NCBI GenBank assembly: GCA_963728845.1
Contig: CAVSLS010000050.1
Coordinates: 153,729 to 217,728, forward strand
Source: Bog-473 sp963728845
GTDB lineage: Bacteria > Actinomycetota > Acidimicrobiia > Acidimicrobiales > RAAP-2
Length of the DNA: 64,000 bases
Reading direction: 5' to 3'
In this document: one piece after another, positions 28,565-36,682 of the stretch
Layout of the letters: each line of letters opens with the position of its first letter
Position numbering within the stretch: the stretch's first letter is position 1
Notes under the pieces: model-generated
Database searches by the model: none
Seen by the model: only the letters and a program-made list of their open reading frames with translations
What the model was told of the DNA's origin: nothing
Program-made: the position numbers and the translations under genes

Positions 28565-28684
28565 TCATGGCATGACGAGGTCAACCCACAGGGCCGCCCT
28601 TCGCGGCGTGCACCAGCGCCGACGGCTACGGCGGGTGCGAGAAGCGTCGCTTGAACTGGATCTTTTCGATCCTGCCCGCCATCC

Positions 28685-28865
28685 TCAGAGGAAGCTGGCC
28701 ATGCCGATGTTCTGGTCGATTCCCGGTCCATCCCGACGACTCGACCACGGGCGCCAGATCCAGGCGATGACGACGAGCCCGATCAGCCCCGCACCCAACA
28801 AGACCCATCCCAACGGGTCGATGGCACTTCCGGGTCCCGCGAAGAGGAAGTGATGAGGATTCACG
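28685..28865 (-). CDS. Small single-pass membrane protein (tentative)
   Basis: 60 codons from a GTG at 28865: VNPHHFLFAGPGSAIDPLG, one hydrophobic helix (WVLLGAGLIGLVVIAWIW), then a short charged tail ending IGMASFL. No good ribosome-binding site and no family recognised. It fills the gap between the CoA-transferase and the XRE-nucleotidyltransferase gene; it may be a real short gene or chance. Confidence 0.35.
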
Positions 28866-28923
28866 GGGGCCGACGGCACCGGGCGGTCGTAGCGCCGCCC
28901 GACTGGGCGTGTGGCGCCTCGCA

Positions 28924-28973
28924 ATAGACGATAGTTTATTGTGGCGATTGACGATCGTCTATACTCCATACCG
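28924..28973 (+). promoter_or_regulatory. Promoter/operator of the XRE-nucleotidyltransferase gene
   Basis: ATAGACGAT (28924-28932) and ATCGTCTAT (28954-28962) form a 9-bp inverted repeat with a 21-bp spacer; the right arm belongs to the perfect palindrome GACGATCGTC. A TATACT -10-like box at 28960-28965 ends eight bases before the ATG at 28974, implying a leaderless or nearly leaderless mRNA. The arrangement fits autoregulation by the encoded helix-turn-helix domain. Confidence 0.5.
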
Positions 28974-29867
28974 ATGCCCAGACTTCAGAGCAGTCCAACA
29001 GTCGCGGGGAGCCTGATCCTGCTAGCCCGCCTCAAGGCGGGTCTGACCCAGCGGGACCTCGCCGATCGCCTCGGGGTGTCACAGCCGACGATCGCTGCCT
29101 ACGAATCGGGTCGCCGTCAGCCGACCGTTCCGACCTTGATGCGAATTCTCTCTGCTGCCGGGTTCGACCTCGAGCTCGGCCTCGCACCCCACGACGACCA
29201 CGATGAGGTTCTCCACTCTCTCGAACGGCTGCGCACACCCCAGGAGCAGGCGCGGCTGGCGGTCGTACCAGGGCGAGCTCGTCCGCTCCGCGCGGGAGCG
29301 GCTCGAGCACGGCTCGTGACGGGGCCGGATGAAGACGCAGAATGTTTCGACTCGGCTGCCATTATCTCCGCCCTCAACCGCCATAGTGTCCGCTACGTCG
29401 TGATTGGCGCGTTCGCAGCGCAACTCCAGGGGGCTCCGATACCGCGGACACGCGACATTGACATAACTCCCTCCTCCGATCGCCGCAATCTCGAACGTCT
29501 TTCGGCCGCACTTCATGAGCTGAACGCGAAGATCCGGTCCGCGGAGGTATCCGAAGGTCTTCCCTTCGATCACGATGGCGCCTCACTCGGCCGGGTCCAG
29601 GTGTGGAATCTCACGAGCCCTCACGGCGAATTCGACATTTTTTTTGTCCCGAGCGGTACCGAGGGCTACGAGGACTTGGCACGTCACGCTCGAGTGGTCG
29701 ACGCAGACGGCCAGTCGATTCCGGTGGCCGATCTCTACGATCTGATCAGATCGAAGGAGGCTGCCCGTAGGCCAAAGGACATCCTGCACCTTCCGGTCCT
29801 GATACAGACGGCCGAGCGCCGACGTCGACGAGAGGGCCGGGTCCCTGGACTCGATATCGGCTTCTGA
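28974..29867 (+). CDS. XRE helix-turn-helix fused to a nucleotidyltransferase (toxin-antitoxin/defence type)
   Basis: About 297 aa from the ATG at 28974 (MPRLQSSPTVAGS); a GTG at 28941 lies inside the inverted repeat. Residues about 12-65 form an XRE/HTH_3 domain (KAGLTQRDLADRLGVSQPTI, YESGRRQP). The second half is a nucleotidyltransferase-like domain: VRYVVIGAFAAQLQGAP, then RTRDIDITPSSDRRNLERL with the D-x-D pair, similar to DUF6036/AbiEii-like proteins. It ends 14 bp before the leftmost tRNA-Glu fragment and right at the CTGACCAG motif seen before all four copies, so it may be cargo of an older integrated element. Likely a stress or defence module; target unknown. Confidence 0.75.
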   Translation: MPRLQSSPTVAGSLILLARLKAGLTQRDLADRLGVSQPTIAAYESGRRQPTVPTLMRILSAAGFDLELGLAPHDDHDEVLHSLERLRTPQEQARLAVVPGRARPLRAGAARARLVTGPDEDAECFDSAAIISALNRHSVRYVVIGAFAAQLQGAPIPRTRDIDITPSSDRRNLERLSAALHELNAKIRSAEVSEGLPFDHDGASLGRVQVWNLTSPHGEFDIFFVPSGTEGYEDLARHARVVDADGQSIPVADLYDLIRSKEAARRPKDILHLPVLIQTAERRRRREGRVPGLDIGF

Positions 29868-29880
29868 CCAGTTTCTGAAA

Positions 29881-29923
29881 GCAGCCTCAACGGGATCCGG
29901 ACCCGCGTCGCCACCTTGAGAGA
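29881..29923. repeat. att-like copy A: degenerate 3' half of tRNA-Glu
   Basis: Matches the 3' half of the tRNA-Glu at 58518 over about 42 bases with four mismatches, same orientation. CTGACCAG lies at 29864-29871, as before the other copies. Leftmost boundary of the composite island. The surrounding 29868-30147 holds no gene. Confidence 0.75.
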
Positions 29924-30147
29924 GCGGGCGGGCTCGTCCATTGACTCCTGAGCTGCCTGCCCTCTTTGACCAAGTTCAGAAGGTTGGAGGCGTCCAACTC
30001 GTCCATTCAGGTAGACCGGAGCTGGCTGCGTAGTTGGGCAATTTAGATGGGCAAGAGGGCGCTCACGAACGAGCGCCGTTCATGTCGCCGTTCCCCGCGA
30101 GTAGGGCAGAACCACGACCTCGCCGACGGTGCGGGGCGGCGGTCAGG

Positions 30148-32232
30148 CTACAACCTGGCGATTGCGGACACCGGGGCGACCAGGTGGCCCGCGTCGGGTG
30201 CGCCAAGGAAGGTCGCATCGCCGTACGAGTACACGGCGCCGTTCGCACCGGCCAGCCAGTATCCCGATCCCGTCGGCGTCGAGGTGACGCCGACGACCGG
30301 CGGCTGCCCGTTGATGCCCTGACCCGGCACGGAGCCGAAGTACGCGGCATCGCCGTAGGTAAACACGCCGCCGTCGGATCCCACCAGCCAATAGCCCTGG
30401 CCGTCGGGTGTGGCCGCCGCTCCCGTCACGGGGGCGTTGAGGCGGGTCCCGCCGGCCGAGCCGTAGAAGGAAGCGCCCCCGAAGCTGAAGACGCCACCGT
30501 CGGACGCGACGAGCCAGTAGCCGCCGTGGTCGGTGGCGGCCATGGTGACGACGGGGGCGTTGAGGCGGGTGCCGCCCATGGAACCGTGGAAGCCGCGCGT
30601 CGCCGAACGCAAACACCCCGCCGTCGGCGGCCACCAGCCAGTAGCCCTGGCCGCTACGGGTAGGCGTAATGCCGACAATCGGCGCGTTGAGGTGCTGGCC
30701 GCCCATGGAGCCGTCGAAGGGGGCGTCGCCAAAGGCGAAGACCCCGCCGTCGCTCGCCACCAGCCAGTAGCCCTGGCCGTCGGGCGTAGTGGCGACGCCG
30801 ACGATCGGTGCGTTGAGGTGCTGGCCGCCCATGGAGCCCTCGAAGGGCGCAGTGCCGTAGGCGAACACGCCACCGTCTCGTGCCGCGAGCACTGTGCCCT
30901 GGTTCGACGCCGGGGGGAAGGTCAATTGTTCGACGAAGGAACGCAGTCCGGGATCACCGTTGCCGTTGGGATTGGTCAACGTGCTGCCGTCAGCCAGGCA
31001 CCCGACGCTCGGTACGCAGCTGACCGAATTGAGGAAGCTGAGGGCGGTGACCGTGGGGCTGGGCTGCACGGACCAGGACGACCCGTTCCAGTACTCCACC
31101 ACACTCTGTGGCGGTGCGCCCGTGCCGCCGTTGTTGAACGATCCCGTGGAGCCGACGGCCCAGCACTGCGCCGCGCTCACACAGGCGATCCCGGCCAGCA
31201 TGCCCGGCGACGTGGAGCCCGGGCACCGACGCCGACGCATCGGTCCACGTGGACCGTCCCAATGCTCCATGAGGAACCCCGAGGCCGTCCCGGTCGACGG
31301 GATCGGTCGTGGCGCCCGAGGCCCAGCAGTCGGTGGCGCCGACGCATTCGAGGCCGCTCAGGTAGCCGCCGTTGGGCGCCGGCTCGGTCACGCTCGGCAC
31401 GATCGACCAGGCCGATCCGTCCCAGTGCTCGATAAGGCCCTGGTCGCCGACAGCGCCGGGAAATATCGGAAGGAAGCCCGACATCTGTGACGCCGGACCG
31501 GCGTTGCCGACGGCCCAGCAGTTGCTCGCCGAGAGGCAATGGACACTGAGCAGCTGGTCGAAGGCCTGGCCGGTGGCCGCACCGGGGACGATGGTCCAGC
31601 TGGACCCGTTCCACTGCTCGACAACGTCGGTGAGATTGTTCCCATTCACGTCCGTCGCATAGCCGACCGCCATGCAACTCGACGCCGACGCGCAGCTCAC
31701 ACTCGAGAGGATGGCGCCCACCACGCCCGGGACCGCTCGGGGTGGGGCTCGGCACCACGGACCACGACGTGCCGTTCCAATGCTCGATGAGGGTGCCAGT
31801 CGGATTCCCGCTGCCGGTAGCGACCACGGCGCCGACGGCCCAGCAGTCGGAGCCGTTGACGCAGGTGGCGTCGAAGAGTCCACCGCCCTCCCCACCCGGC
31901 AACGGCATCGGGACGAGCGTCCACGTCGTGCCGTTCCAGGCCTCCACGAGTGGGCTGACGGACGACGGGTTGCCGCCGCCGAGGTTCACCAAGGTGATGC
32001 CCACAGCCCAACACTGGAGCGCGTTGGCGCACGTCGAGCCGAGCAGGACGTCATCCGCGCCCGTTCCCGGGACCGTGGCGACGTACCAACCTGACGTTGC
32101 AGCCTCCGCCGTCTGCGTCGACACGACGCCGATGCTGCCGAGCAGCGCGGCGACGATGAGGACGACGCGTCGAGAGCGCGGCGGCACGGCGTCGAATGTG
32201 CCTGATGCGTGGCGGAAGATACGGACGCGCAT
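30148..32232 (-). CDS. Secreted repeat protein (CWAVG-type and WLVASDGGVF-type repeats), multiply frameshifted
   Basis: It starts MRVRIFRHASGTFDAVPP at 32232 and has a signal peptide ending near TQTAEAA. The N-terminal half has about six repeats with CANALQCWAVG, VEAWNGTTWTLVP and related units, each with a Cys pair. The C-terminal half has about six repeats of about 44 aa such as GYWLVASDGGVFAFGDA and GSMGGQHLNAPIVG, a beta-propeller-like type common in Acidimicrobiia. The last unit ends DAGHLVAPVSAIARL at 30148. Frame changes are needed near 31740, 31270 and 30595; the repaired length is about 695 aa. Extracellular; role unknown, perhaps adhesion or carbohydrate contact. Confidence 0.75.
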
Positions 32233-32469
32233 TCCATCACACCATCGTTGCACGCAGTCCAGTGGCTGCGACGGATGGTCGCCCGCATCGCTCATGGACC
32301 GTGACTGCTGATACCAGGCGACGGGTGGGTCTACGAGATTGACCCGTCCCCTCCCACCGCCACCATTGAAGGTTCTTCGGAATCAGAGGGGATCCCCTTC
32401 TTCCGAGGTCAGCCAGAATGAGGCGAAGACGCTTCAAACTTTCACGTGGCTCGTCGTGTGTGACTGGGG

Positions 32470-32703
32470 TTATCCGTTCCATTGGAACAGGACGATTGTG
32501 GCGTCGTCGGGAAGTTCGTCGCTCTGATGGTTGAGAACAGAACCTAAGAGTTGGCCCACGATCTCCTCGGGTTCTCGTTGATCAGAGCCATGTTGCGTCG
32601 TGAGGTCCATGAGGCGGTCGACTCCGAACGGCTCATGTTCTGGTAGGTGGGCTTCGACTACACCGTCGGTGTACAACAGAAGTTCTGTCCCCGGGCTCGG
32701 GCG
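32470..32703 (-). pseudogene. C-terminal fragment of a SpoIIE/PP2C-type phosphatase (RsbU-like)
   Basis: The reading frame PGTELLLYTDGVVEAH, FGVDRLMDL, PEEIVGQLLGSVLNHQ and ELPDDATIVLFQWNG matches the end of SpoIIE-domain phosphatases. The TDG and DDAT metal-site motifs are present. Only about 78 residues remain and no N-terminal part is found upstream, so this is a truncated remnant. Confidence 0.7.
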
Positions 32704-32799
32704 GCTCGGCCGCAACGGGCGCTTGGCTGACGGTATCGGTGATCATTGCCAATCCCCAGGGCACAGTCGGGGCAGAGTGCAGTTCGCCAAGCGCCGTTC

Positions 32800-32905
32800 A
32801 ACGGCGTATGAGGATGGGCGGCGGATGCCCCACGTGTAGACCTTGCCCTCGCGCCTCGGGTGCCCGGTGATGTCGGTCAGCCACTGCACGGCATCCACTG
32901 ATGGG
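32800..32905 (-). mobile_element. IS3-type transposase remnant
   Basis: On the minus strand the DNA encodes VQWLTDITGHPRREGKVYTW, the start of the DDE domain of IS3-family OrfB (WLTDIT with the first catalytic Asp). Neither the rest of the transposase nor terminal repeats are seen. It directly precedes the truncated SpoIIE fragment and may mark the event that truncated it. The remainder of 32704-33096 has nothing recognisable. Confidence 0.55.
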
Positions 32906-33096
32906 GCTCTCACGGGCCGCCCCTCGGTCCAGCGGCTTCCAGATGCATCCCCGTGCGTCGTCGTTTGCGCGCAACTGGGGTTTCATGCCAAGCTTCGGTG
33001 AGTCCACGCTACGCGCCGCGGCATGGGAGATCCGGCTGTTTGTTCCCATCCGCCCAGGCTGGTCGCCGGGGCTGATGTCTTGAGATCCGAGGTGAC

Positions 33097-36000
33097 ATGG
33101 CGTCAGCCACCGAGAACCTCACCGTGCTCTTCACGGACCTGGTTGGGTCGACACAGCTCGCCACTTCGCTGACGCCCGAGGTCGCCGACGCTATCCGCCG
33201 AGAGCACTTCTCCACGTTACGCCGCGCAATAACGGAAACCGGGGGGAGCGAGGTCAAGAACACCGGAGACGGGCTCATGGTGGTCTTCTCCACCGCGTCG
33301 GCCGCGCTGGCCTGCGCTGTCGCCATGCAACAAGGTGTCTATCGCCACAACGAGGTGTCGGGCCGCGCTCTCGGCTTGCGCATCGGCTTGAGCAGTGGTG
33401 AGGTGACACCCGACGAAGGCGACTACTTCGGCGACTCAGTTGTCGAGGCGGCGCGCCTTTGCGCCTCCGCAATTGGTGGCCAGATCCTGGCGGCCGAACT
33501 GACGAGGAGCACGGCCGGCCGCCGCGCACCGTACTCGTTCCGGTATGTAGGCAAATTGGAACTCAAGGGCCTGCCGGATGCCCTTGCCACCACAGAGGTT
33601 GCATGGGAGCCACCTGCGCCCGGCGACAGCGATGCTGAGAATGCACGGCTTCCCGGTCGATTGACGCTGGAGCCCGAGGTTGGTGTGGTCGGGCGTCGGG
33701 AAGAACTCGACGTCCTCCACGCCGCCTTCAAGCACGTGTCCGCCGGGGACGGGCGTGAGGTGGTCCTGATCGCGGGTGAGGCCGGTTTGGGAAAGACGAC
33801 GATTGCCGCCGAATTCGCTCGTGGCGCTCACGAGCAGGGTGCAAATGTCCTCTTCGGACACTGCCAGGAGGAGACGGGCGCCCCGTATCAGCCATTCCGC
33901 GAGACTCTCGGCCACTATGTCACACACGCACCCGACACCATCCTGACGAGTCATGTGGAGGTTTGCGGTCCCATTTTGGGGCTGATGGTCCCCGCTCTGG
34001 GCTCTCGGCTCGGGATCACACCCTCGTCCACAACCGCGGATCCCGAAGCAGAGCGTTATCTGCTCTTCGCCGCCGTCATCGACCTTCTCGTCCGGGCGTC
34101 CGAGGATCATGTGCTCGTTGTCGTGCTCGACGACCTGCAATGGGCCGACAAACCAAGCCTGCAGTTGCTCCGACACGTCGTCACCAGCATCGAACCGGTA
34201 CGCGCGCTCATCGTCGTCACCTACCGCAACACGGACCTGTCGCAGTCCGATCCCCTGGTGGAGACCCTTGCTGCACTTCACAGGGAGCCCGGCGTGACCC
34301 GGATCGACCTCAAGGGCCTCGGCGACGCAGACGTCGTCGAATTTCTCGAGCGAGGCAAGGGCACGGAGCTGAGCGAGGCAGAGATGGGCCTCGCCCAGGC
34401 CCTCTACCGGGAGACCGACGGGAATCCCTTCTTCGTCACCGAGGTCCTCCACCATCTGGCGGACACCGGTCAACTCGCAGCCGACAACCCCGAGATCGCA
34501 ACCGGGGAGCACACTGGGGAGGCCTGGCTCCTACCCGACAGTGTGCGCGAGGTCGTGGGGGCCCGGGTCGGCCGGCTGGGCGATCCGGCAAAGCAAGTGC
34601 TCGCATTGGCCGCCGTGATCGGACGCGACTTCGACCTCGAAGTCCTGGCCTCGGTCTCCAACCGCACCGAGGACGAGGTGCTCGACATCCTCGATGCGGC
34701 CTACGCCGCGGCCCTGGTCCGGGAGGTCAGTGACGTACCCGGCCACTACGTCTTCACCCATGCGCTTATTCGTCGCACCCTCTACGACGACCTGGGCGTG
34801 ACTCGCCGCGCCCGTGCCCACCGGGCCATTGCTGAGATCCTCGAAGACCTGAGACGAGTTCCTTCCGCCGCGGCCGTGCGCGATCTGGCATACCACTGGT
34901 TCCACGCCACCCAACCCGTTGACGTGTCGAAGGCGATCGAGTACTCGCAGCGCGCCGCTGAGTCCGCCCTCGAGGCACTGGCGCCCGACGAGGCCCTGCG
35001 CTACTACGGACAGGCGCTCCAGCTCTACGCCCAATTGCCGCAGCCGGACCCGCTCCTTGGGGTAGATCTGCACATCGGATGGGGTACGGCCCAACGCCAG
35101 GTCGGGGCCGGCGAGTATCGGACCACGCTCCTGGCCGCGGCGGCCGAAGCCGAGCGCATTGGTGCCACCGACCGTGTTGTCGCCGCCGCGCTGGCCAACA
35201 GTCGCGGCTTCTTCAGCGCCGTCGGCGGCCTCGATCATGACAGGATCGGGCAGCTCGAGCGGGCTCTCTGCGCACTCGGCGAGGAGCAAGGCGCCACCCG
35301 CGCCCGGCTCTTGGCCCTGCTCGCTCAGGAGTTGGCCCCGGCCGGTGAGCTCCAGCAGCGGCTGGCCCTGAGTGAGGAAGCGGTAGCGATCGCGCGAGCG
35401 CTCGGCGATCCGCAGGTGTTAGTCGAGGTCCTGAACCTCCGTTTCAACGCCATTTTGGGCCCCGAGATGCTGCCGGAGCGGCTGGAGACCGTACGGGAGG
35501 CGAGCGCCCTTGCGGAGGAACTGCACGACCCGGTCGCTCGGCTGTTCGCAGCCATGTTCACCGTGTTCGCCAACCTCGACGCCGGCAAGCGAGGAGTGAT
35601 CGACCGGGCCTCCGAGGCCGCCATCACCCTGGCCGATCAAATCGGTCAGCCGACCCTCCGCTGGATCACGACGTGGACCCGCGTCCTGCGGAGCTGGCTC
35701 GACGGTGACCTCGATGCCGCCGAGGCACAGACCAACGATGCTTTCGCCCTGGGGTTCGAGAGCGAACAGCCCGATGCCACCGTCGTTCCAGGGGTGCTGC
35801 TGATGTTCCTGCGCTGGGCCCAGGGCCGAGCCGAGGAGATCGAGCCTGTGCTGACGCAGATGCTGGCCGACGACGTACAGCTGCCCGGCCTGAAGGCCGG
35901 CCTGGCCACTATGCACTGTGAGAACGGCAACCTCGACGAGGCGCGCGCCGTGACGGCCGGCGAGGTGGCGGCGCAGTTCGCCAGCATCGAGAACGATCCA

Positions 36001-36417
36001 TACCAGCTGAATAGCGTCGTGCTGTGGTGCCACGCCATCGCCGATCTCCGCCATCACGAGGCAGCCCGCGCCCTGCTGCCACGATTGGTGTCCCATCCAC
36101 ACGACGTGGGCGCGGCGTCCGTCCTGACAGCGGGCACGGTGGCGACGGCCACGGGCCAGCTCCAGGCCGTCCTGGGCCAGCCCGCGGACGCAGTGGCGTC
36201 GTTCCGAGCGGGTCTCGATTCCTCCGAGCGACTGGGCGCACCATTCCTGGTGGCAACGACCCACTACTGGTGGGCCCGATGCCTCTTCGACGCCGGCGAC
36301 GCCACGCTGGGCGACCCCGAGGACCACCTCTCGGCGGCTCTGGCGCTGGCACGGACCTACGGGTACCGGGGAATCGAGCGGCGGATCACCCGCCTGCGGG
36401 CATCCCGCGTGTCTTAG
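33097..36417 (+). CDS. Class III cyclase-like domain + AAA ATPase + TPR regulator
   Basis: 1106 aa, ATG at 33097 behind GAGGTGAC. Residues 8-170 are a class III nucleotide cyclase homology domain: metal Asp14 (FTDLVGS) and Asp58 (KNTGDGLM), with Lys54 at the adenine-selecting place. The transition-state motif V-N-x-A-A-R is changed to VVEAAR (115-120): Asn is lost but Arg120 stays, so catalysis is doubtful. Next is an AAA_16/STAND-like ATPase: Walker A GEAGLGKTT (227-235) and Walker B VLVVVLDDLQWAD. The C-terminal about 500 residues are helical TPR-like repeats. No C-terminal LuxR domain. Probably a cytoplasmic signalling ATPase with unknown input. Convergent with the secreted esterase; 36418-36682 has no gene. 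Confidence 0.9.
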   Translation: MASATENLTVLFTDLVGSTQLATSLTPEVADAIRREHFSTLRRAITETGGSEVKNTGDGLMVVFSTASAALACAVAMQQGVYRHNEVSGRALGLRIGLSSGEVTPDEGDYFGDSVVEAARLCASAIGGQILAAELTRSTAGRRAPYSFRYVGKLELKGLPDALATTEVAWEPPAPGDSDAENARLPGRLTLEPEVGVVGRREELDVLHAAFKHVSAGDGREVVLIAGEAGLGKTTIAAEFARGAHEQGANVLFGHCQEETGAPYQPFRETLGHYVTHAPDTILTSHVEVCGPILGLMVPALGSRLGITPSSTTADPEAERYLLFAAVIDLLVRASEDHVLVVVLDDLQWADKPSLQLLRHVVTSIEPVRALIVVTYRNTDLSQSDPLVETLAALHREPGVTRIDLKGLGDADVVEFLERGKGTELSEAEMGLAQALYRETDGNPFFVTEVLHHLADTGQLAADNPEIATGEHTGEAWLLPDSVREVVGARVGRLGDPAKQVLALAAVIGRDFDLEVLASVSNRTEDEVLDILDAAYAAALVREVSDVPGHYVFTHALIRRTLYDDLGVTRRARAHRAIAEILEDLRRVPSAAAVRDLAYHWFHATQPVDVSKAIEYSQRAAESALEALAPDEALRYYGQALQLYAQLPQPDPLLGVDLHIGWGTAQRQVGAGEYRTTLLAAAAEAERIGATDRVVAAALANSRGFFSAVGGLDHDRIGQLERALCALGEEQGATRARLLALLAQELAPAGELQQRLALSEEAVAIARALGDPQVLVEVLNLRFNAILGPEMLPERLETVREASALAEELHDPVARLFAAMFTVFANLDAGKRGVIDRASEAAITLADQIGQPTLRWITTWTRVLRSWLDGDLDAAEAQTNDAFALGFESEQPDATVVPGVLLMFLRWAQGRAEEIEPVLTQMLADDVQLPGLKAGLATMHCENGNLDEARAVTAGEVAAQFASIENDPYQLNSVVLWCHAIADLRHHEAARALLPRLVSHPHDVGAASVLTAGTVATATGQLQAVLGQPADAVASFRAGLDSSERLGAPFLVATTHYWWARCLFDAGDATLGDPEDHLSAALALARTYGYRGIERRITRLRASRVS

Positions 36418-36682
36418 CAGCCCAGATCGCAGGGTCTGCTCGGAACCATATCGTTCAGCCGCATCAGTCCCGCTTCGCCGAGCCGGGGGTCAATCAGTGG
36501 CTCATCTGCATCGAGGCCGCTACAGCATCGGTGCTGATCGTCGCAGAGGAACCCGCTTACACGCAGGCGCGGCAACAAGAGCGCCGTCTCTTGATCGCTG
36601 GCCTCGGTCCCGGTCTGGACTGCACCACTGACCAGCCATCGGCGCGGCTCGCCGGCTGGCCCGCACATCGAGCCGGAGAGCG

